From Saprospirales bacterium (GTDB taxonomy: Bacteria; Bacteroidota; Bacteroidia; Chitinophagales; JADIYW01): a stretch of DNA of 60,391 bases. Below are positions 29,001-36,954 of this stretch, in pieces (position 1 is the first letter of the stretch; each line of letters opens with the position of its first letter). The notes under the pieces are model-generated. The model searched no databases. It was not told the origin of the DNA and saw nothing but the letters and a program-made list of their open reading frames with translations. Position numbers and translations under genes: made by a program. The stretch is from positions 1-60,391 of the forward strand of contig JADJSS010000026.1 in the NCBI GenBank assembly GCA_016711605.1. Reading direction: 5' to 3'.

Positions 29001-30713
29001 TATCAAAGAATTCCAACTCGTCAAGAAGCAGTGGATTCAATCTTAGCTACTGGTAATTATATCAGCAGATCTCAATTAATAAAAATTGGAGCAAATGGTC
29101 AATCAATAAATTTAGGTACTTTGAGTCCACCAATAAATGCAGGTTCAAATACACATGTTATGATTGGACTATTAGGAACTGCCAATAACAGTGGTACTTA
29201 TTTTGTTACTGCAGCAGAAGCAACGGCTTCTTTCTTGCCAGATACAATTACGAATTTCAAATTATATTTAGGTAAGATTTCATTGCCATCTACTACACCA
29301 GTTTATACAGAAATTATTTTAGATGCTAACTGTGATGCTTTCCGTCAAGCATTCATTGATGCCATTAGAAATGGTGTTGATGCTGGTGCGCAAGATATGG
29401 TTTGGGACGCTGCTACAAATAAATTATTATTATATTCAGGTATAGATAAAGTTCTAGGAGTCGTTGATTTAATTGCAAATACTGGAACATGCTACGCTGA
29501 TGGAAATGGTGTAACAACAACAACCAACTTAGGTGGATTGGCTTTAGATAGCATTGGACAAATAATTGGTTTAGAGTCAGGACAAGGAAAAGTTTGGCGA
29601 ATAGATACTCGTGGTTGTGTAGATGGAAATCCAGGTACACCATGTGTAAATAGTGTTACTCAAATCAATTCATATTCTGTAAATGGAAATACAAATACAC
29701 GTGTTGATGCAGCAAGTTGTATAGTTGCATGTACAAAACCAACTATTGAAAAAAGAAATTTCATTACATGTGTAAATGCACCAATATTGTTGAATGTTAC
29801 AACAGATGCAACAAAATATAATTGGGGAATTTATACAGGAAATGGTTCATTAACGAACGCAAATACTGCAACACCTATTTATGTAAATTCTGCAGCAGGA
29901 ACCTATAAAGTATATGTGACAGTAGAAAATAATAACGGTTGCCAAAATTCAGATTCAATTTTTGTGACAGTTGTAAACAAACCAGATACTACAAAACAAA
30001 CGGCAAGATTATGTTCAAACCTAAACGATAGTGTTATTTTCAACGGACAAATTATTAAAGAAACTGGAAGCTATTTAGCGGTGTTGGTATCATTTGCTAA
30101 TTGCGACAGTATTGTCCGATTAGATGTAACTGAATCTGTATGTAATACAAATCCACCAGTTGCGGTTGAAGATGATACCATCAGTTTTAATACTCCAATA
30201 GTTATAAATGTTTTAAATAACGATTTTGATCCAGATGGAGATTCTATCTATTTATGTGGTGGAACTAATGGTAATGGAATAATTATTCCACCTGTTAATG
30301 GAACAGTACAAATTAATAACGATAGTACTTCTTACACATATACACCAACTATTTCTCATGGCATAGATAGTTTCCAATATCAGATTTGTTCTATCGACGG
30401 TGATAGCACAGCTTGGGTAATTATTGAAATTGAAGACTGCAAAATTCCAAATACATTCTCACCAAATGGCGATGGTAAAAATGATTTCTTTGATGTTCCA
30501 TGTATTGAAGGCGTTGCATCATTATGTGTATTTAACCGTTGGGGCGCAGCTGTATATAGAAACGATAATTATGACGATATCACTAATAAATTTGATGGGA
30601 AATACAAAGGTGCTGATTTACCAGACGGAACCTATTATTACATTTTAAAATATACAAATACACGTGGCTTAGCAATAGATAGAGCTGGTTTCGTAGTTAT
30701 ACATAGAAAATAA
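26019..30713 (+). CDS. Large T9SS type B surface protein with a triplicated 450-residue region
   Basis: The 1564-residue protein has a signal peptide ending IFAQ. Three tandem copies of a region of about 450 residues follow. Each starts PTPF-C-PT-LA-VNEGPNQP, contains beta-propeller-like strands (INPATGALG, LYSGIDKVLGVVDL, GLAIDSIGQ, GKVWRIDTRGC), a cysteine-flanked Ig-like segment (TIQKSD-TCVN) and a copy of the C-D-S module (ACDSVVELTVTLNC). Next come a cadherin-like segment (VLNNDFDPDGD, DSFQYQIC) and a type B C-terminal domain (TFSPNGDGKNDFF, VFNRWGAAVYRN, LPDGTYYYILKYT). SprF and OmpA genes follow at 45 and 43 bases. The receptor or ligand is unknown. Confidence 0.9.
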   Translation: MFNKIFLLCICLFSIFSTKTIFAQSPTPFQCPTMLAIVNEGPNQPENPSFISVINAATGALSTQIAVKDATGNAFKSLNGIALNNQDGLAYAQYQRIPTQAEVALALATTGNYISTSTLVQVGANGIGVNLGTLNPPVNTGFNIHGMLGLLGTANNSGTYFVAAGEAQVNLVDSSVSDFKLYIGKITVPGATVTWTEIQLATSCTAFRQAFIDAITSGRDAGAQDMVWDPNSGKLLLYSGIDKILGVVDLTANTGICISDNNSVTATSNLGGLAIDSVGQMIGLEINTGKVWRINTRGCTDGNPATPCINSVTQINSYTVNGNSLTRGDAASCVLPCVPPTIQKSDVVTCVNKNTTIDITVSGASSPYTYIWGQTGAGTLSNASNQDAGFVSSTTGSSKLYVTVSDKKGCQNTDSLFVTVNSSKDTTRQTATICGGEIIEFGNQTITAAGTYYNVVSGNDACDSVVELTVTLNCIPTPFTCPTMLAVVNEGPNQPDHLSYIATINPATGALGTQIPVKDVTTGNQYLSLNGLALNSQDGFAYVQYQKTPTANEVRDSILSSGQYVSSSNLYQVGSNGRATFLGIINPPLTAGFNTHAVVSLLATANNSGTYFVTAAEAQVTLPSTIGATKLYLGRITPPSAAVSWTEINYDTSCDAFRQAFIDAVTNGNDAGAQDMVWDATTNKIWLYAGIDKVLAVIDVLSNTGACYGDNNSVTATTNLGGLAIDSIGQMIALESTTGKVWRIDTRGCTDGNPATPCITSVAQINSYTVNGNSNTRVDAASCALPCVTPTIQKSDITTCVNKNTSIDITVSGATNPYTYIWGNYPGQGTLSNTANQDASYINSTAGTYKVYVTVSDKNGCQNTDSLNVIVSNSKDTTTITAGICGNQTIQFGNQTIDSPGTYYNVLPGTDACDSVIQLTVSLNCAPTPFACPTTLAIVNEGPNQPDKPSFIATINPATGALGVQTAVVDSLGVQLKSLNGIAINSADGFAYAQYQRIPTRQEAVDSILATGNYISRSQLIKIGANGQSINLGTLSPPINAGSNTHVMIGLLGTANNSGTYFVTAAEATASFLPDTITNFKLYLGKISLPSTTPVYTEIILDANCDAFRQAFIDAIRNGVDAGAQDMVWDAATNKLLLYSGIDKVLGVVDLIANTGTCYADGNGVTTTTNLGGLALDSIGQIIGLESGQGKVWRIDTRGCVDGNPGTPCVNSVTQINSYSVNGNTNTRVDAASCIVACTKPTIEKRNFITCVNAPILLNVTTDATKYNWGIYTGNGSLTNANTATPIYVNSAAGTYKVYVTVENNNGCQNSDSIFVTVVNKPDTTKQTARLCSNLNDSVIFNGQIIKETGSYLAVLVSFANCDSIVRLDVTESVCNTNPPVAVEDDTISFNTPIVINVLNNDFDPDGDSIYLCGGTNGNGIIIPPVNGTVQINNDSTSYTYTPTISHGIDSFQYQICSIDGDSTAWVIIEIEDCKIPNTFSPNGDGKNDFFDVPCIEGVASLCVFNRWGAAVYRNDNYDDITNKFDGKYKGADLPDGTYYYILKYTNTRGLAIDRAGFVVIHRK
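26095..30140 (+). repeat. Three tandem copies of a 1350/1353-bp intragenic repeat
   Basis: The word CATTT...TG following PTPF recurs at 26101, 27451 and 28804, giving spacings of 1350 and 1353 bp. The copies are well diverged at DNA level, and the reading frame stays open throughout. The third copy loses similarity in its last third, where the module becomes ANCDSIVRLDVTE. Confidence 0.85.
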
Positions 30714-30758
30714 AATAGCAGTAAATCAACTCAATATATAAAGGAAAAAATAAACGAT

Positions 30759-31760
30759 ATGAATACAGTTAATAAAATAAAATTTCTTTTCTTGCTCATC
30801 TTGCTAGTTGGATTTTTAAAAAATTCAATGGCACAGCAGGAACCGCAGTATACACAGTTTATGTATAATAAATTGCCAATAAATGCTGGCTATACTGGTG
30901 CAAGAGGTTGTTTAAGTGTGCGTGCCTTGTACAGAGCGCAATGGGTTCAGAAAATTGAAGGAGCACCACAAACTGCATCTTTCTCCATTCATAGTCCATT
31001 TAAAAAAGAAAATAATGCTTTAGGGTTCTTTTTCGTAAATGACAGGCTAGGTGTTACGCAACAAAACTTTTTTAACGTAACGTACGCATATCGCGTTCCT
31101 TTAGGTAAAAAAATCAGATTGTCTATTGGTATCAATGCTGGTTTATTATGGTATAAAAGCAACTTATCTGCATTAGAAAGAAGAGATATTAGTGATCCAG
31201 TTTATAATGAAAACGTAAATAGAATTTTACCAGATGTTGGTGCAGGTATATACGTATATCATCCAATGTGGTATATAGGTGTAAGTGTTCCCAACTTTAT
31301 TAAAGGAAGTTTATACAATAAAAATCAAGCAAGTTTAATTGCTAGTAATCCTAGTGCACATCGTTCACAGCATTTTTTCGCTATGGCTGGTGGTGTAATT
31401 CCTGTTACAAAAGGTTTTAAAATTCGTCCACAAACTATTGCAAAATATGTTTTTGCAAAAGGACAAAAAGTACCGTTTGAAATGGATTTTAATTTAAGTT
31501 TCTTAATTGTAGATAGAGTAAATATTGGCGCATCGTATAGAACAACTTTTGGCAAATCTAAAAACGTAGATCCATTAAAAAATCCGGAAAGTGTTTGTGC
31601 TAATTTAGAAGTTTGGCCAACCAAACAATTAATGATTGGCTATTCATATGATTATACTTTATCTAAATTAGGTAATTATAACAAAGGTTCGCACGAAGTA
31701 ATTTTGGGTTACGATTTTGCATTTAAAAACAAAAAATTTGACACACCAAGATTTTTCTAA
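30759..31760 (+). CDS. PorP/SprF family outer-membrane protein (second cassette)
   Basis: The protein has 333 residues and a signal peptide ending SMAQ. It carries QQEPQYTQFMYNKLPINAGY, ALYRAQW, GAPQTASFSIHSPF and the terminal DTPRFF. It matches the 19794 product almost position by position, including LSIG-NAG-LWYKSNL and NKGSHE-ILGYDF, so the two arose by duplication. It is expected in the outer membrane, helping secretion or attachment of the cargo encoded just upstream (26019-30713). That partner assignment rests on adjacency and on known SprB/SprF behaviour. Confidence 0.93.
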   Translation: MNTVNKIKFLFLLILLVGFLKNSMAQQEPQYTQFMYNKLPINAGYTGARGCLSVRALYRAQWVQKIEGAPQTASFSIHSPFKKENNALGFFFVNDRLGVTQQNFFNVTYAYRVPLGKKIRLSIGINAGLLWYKSNLSALERRDISDPVYNENVNRILPDVGAGIYVYHPMWYIGVSVPNFIKGSLYNKNQASLIASNPSAHRSQHFFAMAGGVIPVTKGFKIRPQTIAKYVFAKGQKVPFEMDFNLSFLIVDRVNIGASYRTTFGKSKNVDPLKNPESVCANLEVWPTKQLMIGYSYDYTLSKLGNYNKGSHEVILGYDFAFKNKKFDTPRFF

Positions 31761-31803
31761 AAACAAAAACTGGTAACAACTCAATAAATAAAAAAAGATA
31801 CTC

Positions 31804-34149
31804 ATGAAGTTTATAAATATCAAATCAATTATTTTTATATTTTGCATTCTGTTTGTTTGTAATTCTTTTTCTCAAGAAGTAGAAGGTGGAATTGTTGGTG
31901 AAACATGGATTGCAAGCGCAAAAAAAGCAGAAGATTTGTACAAAAAATTAGCATACCACGATGCAATTGATTTGTATAAAAGATTGTTGAAGAAAAAAGA
32001 AGATGCTAAAGCCGAAGCTCAGTTAGGTGATTGTTATCGATTAATTGGTGATTTCAAAAATGCAGATGCAGCATACACCAAAGCTGTTGCTGGTGCTGAT
32101 GTTGCACCTGAAACCTATTTGCATCAGGCAGAAATGAAACAAATTTTAAAAGATTACGATGGTGCTGCAGCTGCATATGAAAAATATTTAGCATCAACTC
32201 CAAATGATGTGCGTGCACAAAACCAATTGGCTGCGTGTAAAAATCCAGCACAATTTCAACAAACTGCAAATCGTTATAATATCTCTAATTTATCAATCAA
32301 TACAAAATATTTTGATTTTGCACCAACTTATAAAACAGATGGTTTGTATTTCGCTTCTGATAGAGACGCAGAAAAAGCAATTGGTAGAGAACACTCATGG
32401 TTAGGTTCTACATTCTTTGATATGTATTATTCAAAAGGCGAAAAAACAGCATTCGTAAAACCATCATCTATTAAAAAAGACGGTCAAGGATTATACCATG
32501 ATGCAGCTGCAACCTTTAATTCAGAAGGTAAAGTAGTTTATTTTACCAGAAATAATTCATTGAAAAGTAAATTGTCAAAAAGTAAAGATAATGTTGTAAA
32601 ACAAGGCATTTTTACAGCTGATGTTGATGGAAAAACTTGGAAAAATATTAAGAAATTCAAGTACAATAATCCAGAATATGATGTGGCGCATCCTGCCTTA
32701 TCTGCTGATGGAAACACACTTTATTTTTCGAGTAATATGCCTGGTGGAAAAGGTGGAATGGATTTATACAAATGCACAAAAGAAGGTAACGACTGGTCGG
32801 CACCAGTAAATGCAGAAGAATTTAATACAGAAGGTGATGAGATTTTTCCTTCAGTTGACAAAAATGGAACTTTATATTTTGCAAGTAACGGACTTGGTGG
32901 TTTGGGTGGTTTAGATGTTTTTAAATCTAAATTAAACAGTTTAGATGAATTTAGAAAAGCACAAAATATTGGAGCACCAATCAATTCATCATACGATGAT
33001 TTCGGAGTTGCTTTTAGTAAAGAAACAAACCTTGGCTATTTTACTTCTAACAGACCAGAAGGAAAAGGCAGCGATGATATTTGGTCTTTCACAGATAATG
33101 GTATCGATTTAGAAGGTGTTGTGGTAGATGCATTGACTAAAAAACCAATTTGCAAAAGTGATGTTGAAATGCTTACGAATAACATAAACAAAGGAAATCG
33201 TGTTACAGGTTGTGATGGCGAATTTTCCTACGAAGTTGATGTCAATAAAGAGTACAATTTTAATGTTGCTGCTGATGGTTATGCACCAAACAACGATGTT
33301 ACCGCTACAACAAAGAATGTTAAACCAGGTGAAACGGTTATGGTAACTATACCTTTGGTGCCTATTAAACCTGCTGGTTATTTAGTGAAAGTAGTAGATA
33401 AAACAACAAAGAAAGAAATACGAAATGCTACAGTTGATGTTAGTTCTTCAACAGATATTACAAAATACGAACAAAAAATAACGGATAATAACGGTCAAGT
33501 TTGTTATACTATTTTATGTGGTTATGATTATTTAGCTTCTTCAAATGCAAAAGGCTATAATCCAAACACACAATCATTTTCAAGTAAAGAAGATTGTGAT
33601 AAATTAGTAGATTGCGGACAAGATGGTGGCAAAACAGCAATTGTTGAATTAGAACGTGGTGCAGATTATGATAATTTCTATGATAAAGATGGAAATCCAA
33701 TCGATTCATCTATGTTGTATTCAGGAACATTAATTGAATTGAAAGATATTTATTACGATTTTGACAAATGGTATATTCGTGTGGAAAGTGAGCCTCAATT
33801 AAATAAAGTATTGAAATTTATGATGGATAATCAAGATGCAAAAGCAGAAATTGGATCACATACAGATTCTCGCGCAACAGATGAATATAATAATGTTTTA
33901 TCTCAAAAACGAGCACAAAGCGTGGTAGATTGGTTAGTAAAACGTGGTGTTTCCAAAAATAGACTAACTGCTGTTGGTTTTGGTGAAAGTAAACTTCGAA
34001 ACGACTGTTCCAACGATGTGAAATGTTCTGAATACGAACACCAACGCAACAGAAGAACTGAATTTAGAATTATAAGCGGAAAAGTAGATGTAATATCTTT
34101 AGAGCGATTAGATATGCAAGTAGATCCTTGTACAATTTGCCCTTTCTAA
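31804..34149 (+). CDS. OmpA-family protein with TPR and PD40-type propeller (second cassette)
   Basis: The 781-residue paralogue of the 20859 product has the same order: signal peptide ending SFSQ, EVEGG start, TPR helices (about residues 35-150), PD40 propeller strands (TLYFSSNMPGGKGGMD, LYFASNGLGGLGGLD, LGYFTSNRPEGKG), two regulatory-like beta domains, and an OmpA domain (about 645-765). The OmpA domain has Asp in SHTDSR, Arg in LSQKRAQ, and NRRTEF, and the protein ends DPCTICPF. It is the last gene of the second cassette and is followed by a strong terminator. A peptidoglycan anchor for the SprF/cargo pair is the likely role, inferred from domains and context. Confidence 0.92.
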   Translation: MKFINIKSIIFIFCILFVCNSFSQEVEGGIVGETWIASAKKAEDLYKKLAYHDAIDLYKRLLKKKEDAKAEAQLGDCYRLIGDFKNADAAYTKAVAGADVAPETYLHQAEMKQILKDYDGAAAAYEKYLASTPNDVRAQNQLAACKNPAQFQQTANRYNISNLSINTKYFDFAPTYKTDGLYFASDRDAEKAIGREHSWLGSTFFDMYYSKGEKTAFVKPSSIKKDGQGLYHDAAATFNSEGKVVYFTRNNSLKSKLSKSKDNVVKQGIFTADVDGKTWKNIKKFKYNNPEYDVAHPALSADGNTLYFSSNMPGGKGGMDLYKCTKEGNDWSAPVNAEEFNTEGDEIFPSVDKNGTLYFASNGLGGLGGLDVFKSKLNSLDEFRKAQNIGAPINSSYDDFGVAFSKETNLGYFTSNRPEGKGSDDIWSFTDNGIDLEGVVVDALTKKPICKSDVEMLTNNINKGNRVTGCDGEFSYEVDVNKEYNFNVAADGYAPNNDVTATTKNVKPGETVMVTIPLVPIKPAGYLVKVVDKTTKKEIRNATVDVSSSTDITKYEQKITDNNGQVCYTILCGYDYLASSNAKGYNPNTQSFSSKEDCDKLVDCGQDGGKTAIVELERGADYDNFYDKDGNPIDSSMLYSGTLIELKDIYYDFDKWYIRVESEPQLNKVLKFMMDNQDAKAEIGSHTDSRATDEYNNVLSQKRAQSVVDWLVKRGVSKNRLTAVGFGESKLRNDCSNDVKCSEYEHQRNRRTEFRIISGKVDVISLERLDMQVDPCTICPF

Positions 34150-34175
34150 ATTTAATTAACAATAAAAATTTTCTT

Positions 34176-34210
34176 AAAAAGCAGTTTCAACTATAGTGAA
34201 ACTGCTTTTT
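34176..34210 (+). terminator. Intrinsic terminator of the second giant-cargo operon
   Basis: A perfect 14-bp inverted repeat (34176-34189 with 34197-34210; core GCAGTTTCA) surrounds a 7-base loop and ends in five T. It separates the surface-protein operon from the housekeeping genes. Confidence 0.88.
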
Positions 34211-34268
34211 ATGTTAATAAAAAATCATTTTTCAAATCACTTCGCAATAAACTTCTAAAATAAATTAC

Positions 34269-34276
34269 TATCTTTG
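34269..34276 (+). promoter_or_regulatory. Candidate promoter -7 element of rpsU (TATCTTTG)
   Basis: This is an exact TAnnTTTG match 38 bases before the rpsU ATG and just after the terminator at 34176-34210, where a new promoter is needed. A -33 TTG at the expected spacing is not evident. Confidence 0.45.
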
Positions 34277-34314
34277 CAATTCGAAATTTTAACCAATAAA
34301 AGAGGTATTTAATT

Positions 34315-34506
34315 ATGTTAATTGTTGATGCAAGAGAATCAGAATCTTTAGACAGAGCGCTTAAAGTATTCAAAAAGAAATTTGAAAAAACTGGCACCGT
34401 AAAACAATTGCGTGCTCGTCAGGCATTTATTTTGGGTTCTGTTAAAAGACGTACCGAAATAAAAAAAGCTGTTTACATCGAAAATCTACGCAGAGCAGAA
34501 GATTAA
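34315..34506 (+). CDS. rpsU: 30S ribosomal protein bS21
   Basis: The 63-residue protein matches bS21 over its full length: MLIVDARESESLDRALK, KKFEKTGTVKQLRARQAF, and a basic tail (KRRTEIKKAV...LRRAED). bS21 sits on the platform of the small subunit near the anti-Shine-Dalgarno region. The order bS21 - tyrosine recombinase - hibernation factor is common in Bacteroidota. It follows the terminator at 34176-34210 and has its own -7 candidate. Confidence 0.96.
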   Translation: MLIVDARESESLDRALKVFKKKFEKTGTVKQLRARQAFILGSVKRRTEIKKAVYIENLRRAED

Positions 34507-34574
34507 TTTGCGTTTCTCATTTTCTTTTTGTATCTTACTTATTCAATAGAATAGAATAAATAAGAATCCGAAAG

Positions 34575-35465
34575 ATGACTGAAGCGTTTTTAAACTATCT
34601 ACAATACGAAAAAAGATATTCATCTAAAACTGTAACATCCTATCAGACGGATTTGTTACAGTTTTTTTTATTTATAGAAAATGAGTATCAATTGTCTGAT
34701 TTGATGTCTGTAAAGCACAATTTTATACGTGCATTTGTGGTCGATCTGGTTAATAAAAACAATAAACCAAGCAGCATTAAACGTAAAATTTCTGCACTTA
34801 AATCGTTTTATAAATACGCACAAAAAACTGGTAAAATAAAATCCAATCCAGCAGATAAAATCAATTCACCTAAAATTCCTGAACGTCTACCAAAGTTTGT
34901 AGAACAATCTAAAATCAATAATTTATTTGATCAGCCAGAAAAGTATTTTTCTGATTCTTATAACGGAATTCAAGAAAAACTAATTATTGATGTATTGTAT
35001 TCTTGTGGAATGCGTCGTCAAGAATTAATTACACTAACTTGGTCTGATATAAATTTCGGCTCAAATCAATTAAAAGTTACTGGAAAAGGAAACAAACAAC
35101 GCATTATTCCAATCGGAAATGAATTGGTTAGTTCGCTACAAATTTTCAAAAATTTACAAAAAGAACAGTTTAAACATAAATCGTTGGCATCTTATGTTTT
35201 TTTAACAGCCGACGGAAACCAATTATATCCTAACTTAGTTTATAGAATAGTAAAAAAATATATTGGCCTATGTAGTACAGTAGAAAAGAAAAGTCCGCAT
35301 GTGTTGCGTCATTCCTTCGCCACGCACATGAGTAACAACGGCGCAAAATTAAACGACATCAAGGAATTATTGGGTCATGCGAGTTTAGCTTCCACGCAAG
35401 TTTACACGCATAACACGATAGAACAGTTAAAAGATATTTATAAAATTGCTCACCCAAAAGCGTAA
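34575..35465 (+). CDS. Tyrosine recombinase, XerC/XerD type
   Basis: The 296-residue protein has an N-terminal SAM-like core-binding domain (residues 1-85: NYLQYEKRYSSKTVTSYQTDL, SIKRKISALKSFYKYA) and a catalytic domain. The full catalytic set is visible: Arg in CGMRRQEL (about 147), Lys in VTGKGNKQR (about 170), HVLRHSF (His and Arg near 242-245), LLGHAS (His near 267), and the nucleophile Tyr in TQVYTH (about 276). Length and motifs fit chromosome-dimer-resolving Xer proteins rather than phage integrases. The conserved rpsU/hpf context supports a core-genome Xer. XerC and XerD cannot be told apart here. Its stop is 3 bases from the hpf start. Confidence 0.92.
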   Translation: MTEAFLNYLQYEKRYSSKTVTSYQTDLLQFFLFIENEYQLSDLMSVKHNFIRAFVVDLVNKNNKPSSIKRKISALKSFYKYAQKTGKIKSNPADKINSPKIPERLPKFVEQSKINNLFDQPEKYFSDSYNGIQEKLIIDVLYSCGMRRQELITLTWSDINFGSNQLKVTGKGNKQRIIPIGNELVSSLQIFKNLQKEQFKHKSLASYVFLTADGNQLYPNLVYRIVKKYIGLCSTVEKKSPHVLRHSFATHMSNNGAKLNDIKELLGHASLASTQVYTHNTIEQLKDIYKIAHPKA

Positions 35466-35468
35466 ATC

Positions 35469-35774
35469 ATGTCAATGAAAATTCAAATCCAAACAGTGCA
35501 TTTCGATGCCGACCAATCGTTGAAAGAATTCATCACTAAAAAAATGAACAAACTAGAAACTTTTTACGACAGAATTATCGATTCTGACGTTGTACTAAGT
35601 ATGGAACAACTCAATACGAAAGTAAAAGACAAAGTAGTTTTAATTAAAGCAAATATTCCTGGAAGCACTTTAATTGCAAAAGAAAAAAGCAAAAAATTTG
35701 AAGAGTCAATTGATTTAGCTGTTGATTCTTTGAAACGACAAATTGAAAAAATTAAAACCAAAAAACAAGAATAA
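35469..35774 (+). CDS. hpf: Ribosome hibernation-promoting factor (short HPF/RaiA family)
   Basis: The 101-residue protein fits the short HPF/YfiA fold: beta strand MKIQIQTVHFDAD, helix LKEFITKKMNKLETF, then strands VVLSMEQ, KDKVVLIKANIPG and helix IDLAVDSLKRQIEKIK. These factors bind the decoding centre of idle ribosomes. It lacks the C-terminal dimerisation domain of long HPF. Translation could begin at 35469 or at the Met two codons on. It lies 3 bases after the recombinase, in one operon, and is followed by a hairpin terminator. Confidence 0.92.
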   Translation: MSMKIQIQTVHFDADQSLKEFITKKMNKLETFYDRIIDSDVVLSMEQLNTKVKDKVVLIKANIPGSTLIAKEKSKKFEESIDLAVDSLKRQIEKIKTKKQE

Positions 35775-35804
35775 TATTCTTTAGCCAATATATTTTTCAA
35801 TATC

Positions 35805-35833
35805 GTGCCACGATTTTCGTGGCACTTTTTTTT
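35805..35833 (+). terminator. Intrinsic terminator after hpf
   Basis: A 9-bp G+C-rich stem (GTGCCACGA with TCGTGGCAC) and a 3-base loop (35805-35825) are followed by eight T (35826-35833). It ends the rpsU-recombinase-hpf unit. Confidence 0.92.
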
Positions 35834-35906
35834 ATTATATCACGAAAATTTCTTCTAAATGAATGCGTCTTAAAATTTTCGTATTTTCGTATCAAAATAA
35901 CTATAT

Positions 35907-36779
35907 ATGCTATTATCGATGACAGGTTTCGGAAAATCAAAAGTTGCACTTTCTGGAAAGAATTATACTGTAGAAATTAAATCATTGAATAGCAAATCGC
36001 TCGATTTGAATTTTAAAGCTGCAGCCGAATTACGCGATAAAGAAATTGAAATTCGTAAATTAATTTCAGATACTGTTGTAAGAGGAAAAGTAGATTTATT
36101 TTTACAAGAAGAAAAGTCGAGTACGAATGCAACTACTTTAAATTTTACATTGATTGAAAATTATTACGATCAAATTAAACAATTTACAATAGAAAAAAAT
36201 ATTCCGATAGGTGATTTGTTGTCTACTATTTTGCGGTTTCAGGATATTTCAAAACCTGAATTAAATGAATTGAATGAACAAGATTATCTGCAACTGAAAT
36301 CTGGAATTGAAACTGCATTGGCAAATTTAATTAAATTTAGAAAAGATGAAGGTGCACAATTAGAAATAGATTTGCTTGAAAGAGTGAATGTTATTCAACA
36401 ATTAAAAACAGAAATTGCACCTTATGAAACGAGACGTATAGAAAAACTGCGAGAAAAATTTGATACAGATTTAGCAAAATTTATACAGCAAGAAAACATC
36501 GATAAAAATAGATTAGAACAAGAAATTATTTTCTATTTAGAAAAAATGGATATTACAGAAGAAAAAGTTCGTTTAGAAACACATTGCAATTATTTTAAAG
36601 AAATGGTGAACGATGATTCAACAGAAAAAGGAAAAAAATTAGGATTTATTGCACAGGAAATTGGAAGAGAAATAAACACGATTGGTTCCAAAGCAAATGA
36701 TGTAGATATTCAAAAATGTGTTATCAAAATGAAAGATGAGTTAGAGAAAATTAAAGAACAGTTGATGAATATTTTGTAA
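35907..36779 (+). CDS. YicC family endoribonuclease-like protein
   Basis: The 290-residue protein begins with the family-defining MLLSMTGFGKS and contains VEIKSLNSKSLDLNFK and a second segment with RKDEGAQLEIDLLER. It ends in the conserved C-terminal domain (ETHCNYFKEMV, GKKLGFIAQEIGREINTIGSKANDV, KDELEKIKEQLMNIL). Escherichia coli YicC has been described as an RNase. It is a single gene after the hpf terminator; TATTTTCG at about 35881-35888 is a poor promoter candidate, so its promoter is not called. Confidence 0.94.
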   Translation: MLLSMTGFGKSKVALSGKNYTVEIKSLNSKSLDLNFKAAAELRDKEIEIRKLISDTVVRGKVDLFLQEEKSSTNATTLNFTLIENYYDQIKQFTIEKNIPIGDLLSTILRFQDISKPELNELNEQDYLQLKSGIETALANLIKFRKDEGAQLEIDLLERVNVIQQLKTEIAPYETRRIEKLREKFDTDLAKFIQQENIDKNRLEQEIIFYLEKMDITEEKVRLETHCNYFKEMVNDDSTEKGKKLGFIAQEIGREINTIGSKANDVDIQKCVIKMKDELEKIKEQLMNIL

Positions 36780-36954
36780 CAGAAATTCAAGGTTCATGTT
36801 TCACAAACCATAGTTCTGAATTTGCTTCAAGAGAAATAAATAATGTATAGTATATTTCATAAATGTAAAATTTATATTAGTTATTACTCTGTAATCTTTA
36901 ATGCAATTATGTATATAAAACTTCCTTTTATATACATGGCAACTGGAATACCAA

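Noticed and set aside
34209..34397. Minus-strand 62-codon open frame over rpsU
   Set aside because: It is antisense to a clear bS21 gene and its terminator, with no recognisable protein features.
34575..35465. Integrase of a mobile element
   Set aside because: The recombinase sits between rpsU and hpf, a conserved core context, has Xer length and motifs, and no attachment-site repeats or cargo genes flank it.
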